From Catenuloplanes atrovinosus (lineage in GTDB: Bacteria > Actinomycetota > Actinomycetes > Mycobacteriales > Micromonosporaceae), in assembly GCF_031458235.1 (NCBI RefSeq), contig NZ_JAVDYB010000001.1, forward strand, positions 4,051,001-4,115,000: a stretch of DNA of 64,000 nt, in the 5' to 3' direction. Within the stretch, counting starts at the first letter, position 1. Each line of letters begins with the position of its first letter. The notes beneath the pieces are model-generated. The model saw only the letters and a program-made list of their open reading frames with translations, was not told where the DNA came from and ran no database searches. Made by a program: the position numbers and the translations under genes. Of this stretch, positions 59,401 through 64,000 are shown piece after piece.

Positions 59401-59786
59401 TCCACCGGGGTCGGGCCGTGCGCGCCGTCGTTGTTGATCACGGTCGTGCCGTCGATCAGCAGCCGCGAGCCGTCGTCGCTGGTCAGGCGGAAGGCGTAGG
59501 CGCCCGCGGCGGTGACGTTGACGTTGCCGGTCACCTCGGACTGGAAGCGGTCCTCCAGTCCGAAGTCGGCGGCGGTGGTCCAGTTGATCGTCGGCAGTCG
59601 CTTGTCGACGTTCGGGGTCTGACCGGGCTTGAGCGTGCAGATCGAGTCGCGCGCGGTCTGCAGGTCGAACGTGCGGAGCGTGACGCCGGGCTCCTGCGGG
59701 GGAACGGCGGCAGCGGCGGCGGGGAGCGCGGGCAACAGGCCCGCGAGCGTGGTGACGGCGAGGAGCACGAGCGGTGTCTTCTTCAT
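56430..59786 (-). CDS. Giant secreted multidomain protein (PA14, sugar-dehydrogenase propeller, CBM35-like, ricin lectin, 3-keto-disaccharide hydrolase)
   Basis: 1118 aa. Signal peptide 1-26 (MKKTPLVLLAVTTLAGLLP ... AAA). Rough parts: PA14-like sugar-binding (40-170, GLEDRFQSEVTGNVNV, YHALHLDYFERDGGQQLTLEW); a sorbosone-dehydrogenase-like propeller (205-560, MDWYPDGRLAIATWGG, GLREPMGLKIVDGKIYVSQ, GGLRTPNGLNFGPEGDIFVLDN); a linker domain (560-680); a CBM35-like beta-sandwich (690-815); ricin-type lectin with three QxW-like repeats (818-945, GKCLDVENANIADGAKVQLHTCN, AQSWTR, GKCLDVDNSGTADGTRVQLYTCN); and a C-terminal DUF1080/3-keto-disaccharide hydrolase domain (945-1118, DYTLHVEFWLPN-like, GVYLQDRYEVQVLDSYG). 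It probably oxidises and cleaves polysaccharide outside the cell. A palindrome and AT-rich promoter lie upstream. Confidence 0.88.
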   Translation of the reverse strand: MKKTPLVLLAVTTLAGLLPALPAAAAAVPPQEPGVTLRTFDLQTARDSICTLKPGQTPNVDKRLPTINWTTAADFGLEDRFQSEVTGNVNVTAAGAYAFRLTSDDGSRLLIDGTTVINNDGAHGPTPVEGTITLSTGYHALHLDYFERDGGQQLTLEWRPPGAGAFTVVPESALSTDAGVVRVTAPGRKECESTGDSPGDGLPLTGVHPGYTLTNLRPAGFNPQVSAMDWYPDGRLAIATWGGSDTTAGEVYVLSGVTGNTSPSQVTYRRIATGLREPMGLKIVDGKIYVSQKHELTELNDTNGDGAIDQYRRVATWPFDGNFHEFAFGLLYQDGFFYLNLSVSINLGGATTDPQGSPNRGTTLKINRSTGAVQYIAGGLRTPNGLNFGPEGDIFVLDNQGGWLPSSKLVQVKQDRFFGHYTNPDGPFDLQPVTQPVLWLPQNEIANSPSTPLMLNSGPYAGQLLFGDVTYGGVQRAYLEKVGGQYQGAVFRLTQGLEMGVLRISQGPDGAIYAGGLGAGGNWGQEGKLTYGLQKLTPNGASVFDIKAMRAIPDGFELEYTQPVSDATAAQLASRYRAKQWRYVPTPDYGGPKVDEESLTVASATLSADRLKVTLKLAGLKPGRVVHVRSPRPFTSTANQSLWSTEAWYTLNSLADGSTLKSSVVEAEWSGLTGSTAVATDHPGYTGSGFSAGHGAAGSATTFTVNVPSAGAYPISLRYSNGPNPSQMTKTLSLYVNGARVKQVSLPSTANWDTWATLADSVTLRAGANAVSYRVDTGDSGHVNLDSLTVGGTAAPGNRTGTITGIGGKCLDVENANIADGAKVQLHTCNNSTAQSWTREGDTLRALGKCLDVDNSGTADGTRVQLYTCNNSAAQVWQARADGALVNPQSGKVLDAAGGSSADGTPVQLWTWANVAQQRWTHNGPSRITLFDGGSLNAFRNADGSAVTWPVSGGSAEVLGGDIRTKQTFGDFTLHVEFWLPNLPATVTGQARANSGVYLQDRYEVQVLDSYGKASPANDDCAAIYQKAVPTANAATAPETWQSYDITFRAARWNGTTKTENARVTVVWNGVTVHNNVAIDGPTGAGAAESPAALPIRLQDHGDPGANVRYRNIWIEPA

Positions 59787-59890
59787 CGGACCGTCCAGAC
59801 GTCGACAGAAATCGATGCCCGAGACGCTAGGACGCTTTTGCTCGCTCGTCCAGAACTTTCACACGATTATTTAAAAGTTTGTTTCCAGTA

Positions 59891-59920
59891 TTGACTCGCC
59901 GATTGAGTCAGTTGACTTAA
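59891..59920. promoter_or_regulatory. Palindromes in the divergent giant-protein/BVMO promoter
   Basis: TTGAGTCA (59903-59910) and TGACTTAA (59913-59920) form an inverted repeat with one mismatch, and TGACTC (59892-59897) pairs with GAGTCA (59905-59910). An AT-rich tract precedes it. No regulator gene is adjacent, so the binding protein is unknown. Confidence 0.4.
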
Positions 59921-59975
59921 ACCGGCGTGATCGGTTGGCTTGACGAACCCGGAGATCCGACGCGAAAGGCCACGA

Positions 59976-61745
59976 ATGACCCGCGATGATCTCGGTTTCG
60001 ACCCCGACGCGCTGCGTGCCAGGTACCGGCGCGAGCGCGATCGCCGGCTGCGGCCGGAGGGTGCCGGGCAGTATCGGCGGGCGGCCGGCGAGTTCGGCTA
60101 CTACGCCACCGACCCGTACACCCCGCGCGCCGACCGGGCCGCGGTGCACGACCGGGTGGACGCGGTGATCGTGGGCGCCGGGTTCGGCGGGCTGCTGACC
60201 GGCGCGGAACTGCGCCGGGCCGGCCTCGCCGGCATCCGCCTGATCGACGAGGCCGGCGACGTCGGCGGCACCTGGTACTGGAACCGCTACCCCGGCATCC
60301 ACTGCGACATCGAATCGTCGATCTACCTGCCGCTGCTGGAGGAGGTCGGTACCGTACCGGCCTGGCGCTACTCCCCCGGCGAGGAGATCCGCCGCCACGC
60401 GATCGCGCTCGCCGAGCACGCCGGCCTCTACCGCGACACGCTGTTCCACACCCGCGTCACCGAGCTGCGCTGGGACGCCGAGGCGGCGCAGTGGCAGGTG
60501 CGCACGGACCGCGGCGACGACTTCCGGGCCCGGTACGTGGTCGTCTCACCGGGCACGCTGACGCAGCCGAAGCTGCCGGGCATCCCCGGCATCGAGACCT
60601 TCCGCGGGCACACGTTCCACACCAGCCGCTGGGACTACGCCTACACCGGCGGCGACGCGAACGGCGGTCTGCGCGAGCTCGCCGGCAAGCGGGTCGGGGT
60701 GGTCGGCACCGGCGCGACCGGCATCCAGGTCATCCCGCACCTCGGCCGGGACGCGGGGCAGCTCTACGTCTTCCAGCGCACGCCGTCCTCGGTGGACGTG
60801 CGCGACAACCGGCCGCTGCCGCCGGACTGGACCGCGGGGCTGAAGCCGGGCTGGCAGCGCGAGCGGATGGACAACTTCCTCACCATCGTCAGCGGCGGGC
60901 ACACCGACACCGACCTCGTCGGTGACGGCTGGACCGGCACCGGCCACCTGCAAACCACCTACCTGACCGGTACGCGGGCCGCCATGACGGACGAGGAACT
61001 CGAACTGGCGGACTTCGTGAAGATGAACGCGATCCGCGCCCGGATCGAGGAGGTGGTCAGCGATCCGGTGGTCGCGGAGAAGCTCAAGCCCTGGTACCGG
61101 TACATGTGCAAGCGGCCGGGGTTCAGCGACACCTACCTGCCCACGTTCAACCGGCCCAACGTCACGCTGGTCGACACCGCGGACACCGGCGGGATCACCC
61201 GGATGACCGGGAACGCGGTCGTGGTCGGCGACACCGAGTTCGAGGTGGACTGCGTCATCTTCGCCACCGGCTTCGAGACCGGCGTCTCCGGCGTCGTCTC
61301 CGGCACCCTGCCGGTCCTCGGCCGCGACGGCGTACCGCTGCTGCGGGCCTGGGCGCGGGGACCGCGCACGCTGCACGGCTTCTACAGCCACGGCTATCCG
61401 AACCTGTTCCACCTGGGCGCGCTGCAGAACGCGAACTCCGTCAACTTCGTGCATCTGCTGCACGAGCAGGCGATCCACATCGGCGCGGTGGTCGCCGAGG
61501 CCGGCCGGCGCGGCGCGCGCCGGATCGAGCCGGCCGCGGAGGCGGAGGCGGCCTGGGTGGCCACCATCCGCCGGGTCGCGCCGGACACGGTCGCGTTCCA
61601 GGCCGCGTGCACGCCCGGGTACTACAACAACGAGGGCCGGCCGCGGCCGGTCAACGACTCCTACGGGCCCGGGCCGGTCGCGTTCCACGAGTTGCTGCGC
61701 CGCTGGCGCGCCGACGACCGCTTCGGCGAGGTGCTGGTGTCCTGA
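59976..61745 (+). CDS. Baeyer-Villiger monooxygenase (stand-alone)
   Basis: 589 aa. The N-terminal Rossmann motif is GAGFGG; the type I fingerprint reads FRGHTFHTSRWDY, and the second nucleotide motif is GTGATGI. Together these are hallmarks of NADPH-dependent class B BVMOs that insert oxygen into ketones to form esters or lactones. It lacks the SDR fusion of the enzyme at 16010-18355 and is only distantly related. ATG 59976 has GAAAGG 7 bases upstream; the frame also offers an earlier TTG. Substrate unknown. It is divergent from the giant secreted protein gene. Confidence 0.93.
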   Translation: MTRDDLGFDPDALRARYRRERDRRLRPEGAGQYRRAAGEFGYYATDPYTPRADRAAVHDRVDAVIVGAGFGGLLTGAELRRAGLAGIRLIDEAGDVGGTWYWNRYPGIHCDIESSIYLPLLEEVGTVPAWRYSPGEEIRRHAIALAEHAGLYRDTLFHTRVTELRWDAEAAQWQVRTDRGDDFRARYVVVSPGTLTQPKLPGIPGIETFRGHTFHTSRWDYAYTGGDANGGLRELAGKRVGVVGTGATGIQVIPHLGRDAGQLYVFQRTPSSVDVRDNRPLPPDWTAGLKPGWQRERMDNFLTIVSGGHTDTDLVGDGWTGTGHLQTTYLTGTRAAMTDEELELADFVKMNAIRARIEEVVSDPVVAEKLKPWYRYMCKRPGFSDTYLPTFNRPNVTLVDTADTGGITRMTGNAVVVGDTEFEVDCVIFATGFETGVSGVVSGTLPVLGRDGVPLLRAWARGPRTLHGFYSHGYPNLFHLGALQNANSVNFVHLLHEQAIHIGAVVAEAGRRGARRIEPAAEAEAAWVATIRRVAPDTVAFQAACTPGYYNNEGRPRPVNDSYGPGPVAFHELLRRWRADDRFGEVLVS

Positions 61746-61751
61746 CCATGG

Positions 61752-61787
61752 GCATGGCCCGGCGTGGGGGGATACGCCGGGCCATGC
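61752..61787. terminator. Bidirectional 14-bp hairpin between BVMO and peptidoglycan-binding gene
   Basis: GCATGGCCCGGCGT (61752-61765) pairs perfectly with ACGCCGGGCCATGC (61774-61787); the 8-base loop is G-rich. Confidence 0.85.
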
Positions 61788-61811
61788 GGTGTGGGGTGGG
61801 ATACGTGCGGG

Positions 61812-62795
61812 TCAGGTGCCGGCGATCAGGAGCTGCCAGACGGTCGGGTCGACCACGCCGTTCGCCGGGCGGTCGTGCGTGGACTGGAACGACGCGACGG
61901 CGGCCTGGGTGGCGGCTCCGAAGACGCCGTCGACGGTGAGGTTCGCGCCGGTGGCGTTCAGCGCGACCTGCGCGGCCCGGACCGCGCTGCCCTGGTCGCC
62001 GCGCTGCACCTGGCGGAGCAGCTTGGACCAGGTGACCATGCCGACGATCCCGTCCGGGGTGGCGCCGCGGGCGGACTGGAACGCGCGGACCGCGGTCTCG
62101 GTGGCCGGCCCGAATTCGCCGTCCACGGTCACGCTCTGCCCGGCCGCGTTCAGCAGGTGCTGCAGGACCCGCACGTCCGTACCGGTCGAGCCGCGCTCGG
62201 TCCGCGGCCAGGGCGCCGGCTGATCGGCCTGGGTCCACCAGGTCGTCTGCTTCGACGCGCCGGCCCGGCTGAAGCTGAAGTGCACGTGATCGGTGTGCGG
62301 GTTGCTGCCGGTGTAGGTGCGCCAGCCGTCCGCGGCCTGGTAGGAGCCCCAGATCCGGCCGTCGAAGATGATGTACATGACGCCGAGCCGCCGGGCGTTC
62401 GCGTGCCGGTTGCCGTGCGCGTCGGTGGCGAGCAGCCAGGCCAGGAACTCATCGGCCCGGGCGTGGTCCGCGCCGCTGGCCGCGTTGATCGTCCAGTCCC
62501 AGGCGCGGCCCTCCTTGTGCTCGGTCACCTCGCCGTCGGCGCAGGAGCGGACGATGCCGGAGTCACCGGTCGTCGGGTAGGTGCGCAGCGCCAGCTCGCG
62601 GAAGCCGAGCACGCCCGGCTTGGCGACCGGGTCGCAGGTGTTCTGCGGGTCGTAGGCCGCGTACGCGTCGATGGTCGTGCCGAAGACCGGTGTGACGGGT
62701 GGTACGGCGGCGGCCGGGCTCGCCGCGACCAGCACGGCCGCGGTCGCCGCGACGGCCGTGACCGCGCAACGGCGAAGGGTGGCTGCGAGGCGCAT
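61812..62795 (-). CDS. Secreted protein with VldE/M15-like domain and two peptidoglycan-binding repeats
   Basis: 327 aa from ATG 62795, with GGAGAG 8 bases upstream. Signal peptide 1-32 (MRLAATLRRCAVTAVAATAAVLVAASPAAA). Residues 35-185 form an ARB_07466/VldE-like domain, with GRAWDWTINAA, VMYIIFDGRIWGSY and HTDHVHFSFS (His/Asp/His, a likely zinc-peptidase-like site). Residues 195-327 are two PG_binding_1 repeats (DVRVLQHLLNAAGQSVTVDGEFGPATETAVRAFQ and AVRAAQVALNATGANLTVDGVFGAATQAAVASFQ). It likely binds or cuts the cell wall. The upstream region holds a cluster of GGGACG sites. Confidence 0.88.
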   Translation of the reverse strand: MRLAATLRRCAVTAVAATAAVLVAASPAAAVPPVTPVFGTTIDAYAAYDPQNTCDPVAKPGVLGFRELALRTYPTTGDSGIVRSCADGEVTEHKEGRAWDWTINAASGADHARADEFLAWLLATDAHGNRHANARRLGVMYIIFDGRIWGSYQAADGWRTYTGSNPHTDHVHFSFSRAGASKQTTWWTQADQPAPWPRTERGSTGTDVRVLQHLLNAAGQSVTVDGEFGPATETAVRAFQSARGATPDGIVGMVTWSKLLRQVQRGDQGSAVRAAQVALNATGANLTVDGVFGAATQAAVASFQSTHDRPANGVVDPTVWQLLIAGT

Positions 62796-62892
62796 CAATC
62801 TCTCCGGGGGTGTGCGGGCCTCGATCGGGAGACGGCCCGCGAAGGACTGTGCGCGGCGCGCGGGGCGACCGGCAACGGCCCGGCGCGTTTGT

Positions 62893-63057
62893 GGGACGGC
62901 GGGACGCCCGCGCGGCACGGACGTGCGCGGACCTCAGGCTCCTGGGACGGGCGTGGGACGCGCGCCCGGCACCCCGGCCGTCCCGGCGGATCCCAGGCGC
63001 GTCCCGGGCCGCGCGCCGCGCACCTCGTCGGCGCGGGTGACCGCGAACGGCCGTCCC
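62893..63057. repeat. Cluster of GGGACG/CGTCCC hexamers upstream of the peptidoglycan gene
   Basis: GGGACG at 62893, 62901, 62944 and 62955; CGTCCC at 62979, 63000 and 63052: seven occurrences in 165 bases, several spaced by 11 or 21. The 385-base gap 62796-63180 holds no gene I recognise; this cluster is the only pattern in it. Confidence 0.4.
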
Positions 63058-63180
63058 AGATCGATCACGGTCGTGGACCGGGACCCCGGACGGCTGGCAC
63101 GGTGGCTGGCGAGCCGGGCGGCGGCACCGGACAGCCGGAGGGGAGGACCCGTGACCGTTCCACCGTGCGTGTGCGCCGGC

Positions 63181-64000
63181 CTACCGCCCGGGCCCGGTCG
63201 CCTCGGCCGTCGGTGGCGTGGGGGTCGGCGTCGCGTTCAGCGCGGCCTCGCAGAAGGGCCACGAGCGGAAGTCCCGCGTGACGCTCCACAGCTGGCGCGC
63301 GGCGTTGATGTTCCACTCCGGATCGAACGCCTGCACCGGCGTACCCTCGAGCTTCTTGAGCGTGCTGTCGGAGATCTGGAAGACGCCCCAGTTGCGCGAG
63401 CCGTTGGTGTTCGGCGTGATGTGCAGCGGGTCGAGCCGGGACTGGCAGCGCGCGATCGCCACCGCGTGGTCCGGGTCCTCCGGGAAGACCTGCCGGATCC
63501 GGGCCTCCACCTGCTCGCGCGGCCAGGTCGCCATGCTCACCCGCTGCTCGTAGAGCGCGGCCTTGGTGGCGTCGTCGACCACCCCCCGGGGCGGCAACCC
63601 GGCCAGCACCTGGAACGCGGTGACCCGGCGCAGCGTCTCCGGGCCGAACGCGCCGTCGACGTCGAGCTTCCCGCCCGCCCGGGCCAGCAGCGTCTGCACC
63701 TCAAAGACACACTCGTCGTTCTGGCCCATGCTGACCGGGTCCTCGCACGCGCGGGAGAAGAGCATGCGGTCGTCGGCCGGGCCGGTGGCCGGCGGGTCCT
63801 GCGGGTTACGCAGCGCGTACAGCCCCGCGGCGGCGGCGAGGACCACGGCCACGCAGACGGCGGCGGCGAGCGCGATCAGACGGCGGCGGGGACGGCGCGG
63901 CGGCGCGGACTCGGACGGCTCCATCGCGATCACCGGCTCGGCCGCGGGCTGCTCGGCGGCGGGCTCCTCGGTGGCGGGCGGCTCGGGCTCCGCGCCCACC
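63181..64000 (-). CDS. Membrane-anchored peptidoglycan-binding, transglycosylase-like protein (5' end outside window)
   Basis: At least 272 residues seen; the N-terminus is missing or at the edge. Visible parts: an acidic, Pro/Glu-rich cytoplasmic segment, a membrane helix (LIALAAAVCVAVVLAAAAGLYAL), a PG_binding_1 domain (CVFEVQTLLARAGGKLDVDGAFGPETLRRVTAFQ) and a lysozyme-like domain (CQSRLDPLHITPNTNGSRNWGVFQISDSTL, with the Asn-Trp-Gly-Val-Phe-Gln-Ile-Ser pattern of SLT proteins). It ends in a Thr/Pro tail. It probably remodels peptidoglycan near the membrane. Together with the previous gene it forms a cell-wall pair. Confidence 0.85.
   Translation of the reverse strand, partial: VGAEPEPPATEEPAAEQPAAEPVIAMEPSESAPPRRPRRRLIALAAAVCVAVVLAAAAGLYALRNPQDPPATGPADDRMLFSRACEDPVSMGQNDECVFEVQTLLARAGGKLDVDGAFGPETLRRVTAFQVLAGLPPRGVVDDATKAALYEQRVSMATWPREQVEARIRQVFPEDPDHAVAIARCQSRLDPLHITPNTNGSRNWGVFQISDSTLKKLEGTPVQAFDPEWNINAARQLWSVTRDFRSWPFCEAALNATPTPTPPTAEATGPGR

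Noticed and set aside
55683-59894. A very long open frame on the + strand opposite the giant secreted protein gene
   Set aside because: It is a by-product of GC-rich codon bias: its product is Arg/Val/Gly/Gln-rich with no domain, signal peptide or start signal, while the minus strand encodes clear domains.

Overview
The window is chromosomal DNA of a very high-GC actinobacterium. Codon third positions are almost always G or C. SigE-type sigma factors, SARP/BTAD proteins, GTGA/ATGA-coupled two-component operons, secreted glycoside hydrolases and leaderless-looking promoters point to a filamentous soil genus; Micromonosporaceae (Actinoplanes/Catenuloplanes-like) is my best guess, and it is an inference. 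I saw no tRNA, rRNA, CRISPR array, prophage or intact IS element. It reads as chromosome-arm accessory content rich in sensing, secretion and polysaccharide use.

Layout. 1-2064: 3' part of a sugar ABC importer (permease, binding lipoprotein). 2.2-5.0 kb: secreted GH114-like enzyme, then a SigE-type sigma factor with a membrane partner. 5.0-9.4 kb: a SARP-like DNA-binding protein joined through one membrane helix to an extracellular glycosidase-like domain, divergent from a secreted GH16 enzyme, then a degenerate LuxR regulator and an I36-type inhibitor. 9.4-15.1 kb: GH65 phosphorylase and a heterodimeric ABC exporter with one fully decayed ATP site. 15.2-21.0 kb: TetR-controlled operon with a natural Baeyer-Villiger monooxygenase/short-chain dehydrogenase fusion plus an alpha/beta hydrolase, divergent from an AurF-type diiron oxygenase; a 19-bp tandem repeat lies between. 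21.0-30.1 kb: MerR-ClpN regulator, CPBP protease, two-component pair, small HTH gene with a ClpN-domain partner, NhaA and an ABC-2 system; nhaA and the ABC operon share a conserved 5' leader.

30.2-39.4 kb: SEC-C protein with a frameshift, VOC protein, ChrA, two-component pair, GlxA-type regulator, cupin, and a Cys-rich MarR whose probable operator TTGGCAGT recurs before an AhpD-like gene and a glutamine amidotransferase/thioredoxin-fold pair. 39.5-44.4 kb: secreted PQQ-propeller protein, GH10 xylanase and GH15 glucoamylase-like enzyme, with CGAAANTTTCG-type sites. 44.7-50.0 kb: small membrane proteins, a double-module histidine kinase with its regulator, and a chemoreceptor. 50.0-56.4 kb: TetR remnant, secreted PAP2/haloperoxidase-like phosphatase, OmpR-type two-component pair, ArsR remnant in front of a CDF transporter, serine hydrolase. 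56.4-64 kb: giant secreted multidomain protein, a second Baeyer-Villiger monooxygenase, and two peptidoglycan-binding proteins, the last cut by the window end.

The genes work as several local modules rather than one pathway: extracellular sugar polymer attack with uptake and sensing; an alcohol to ketone to ester to acid cascade; ion and metal homeostasis; and a thiol/peroxide response set. The most unusual items are the transmembrane SARP-glycosidase fusion, the SDR-BVMO fusion operon, the paired nhaA/ABC leader and the paired palindromes of the HTH/ClpN operon.
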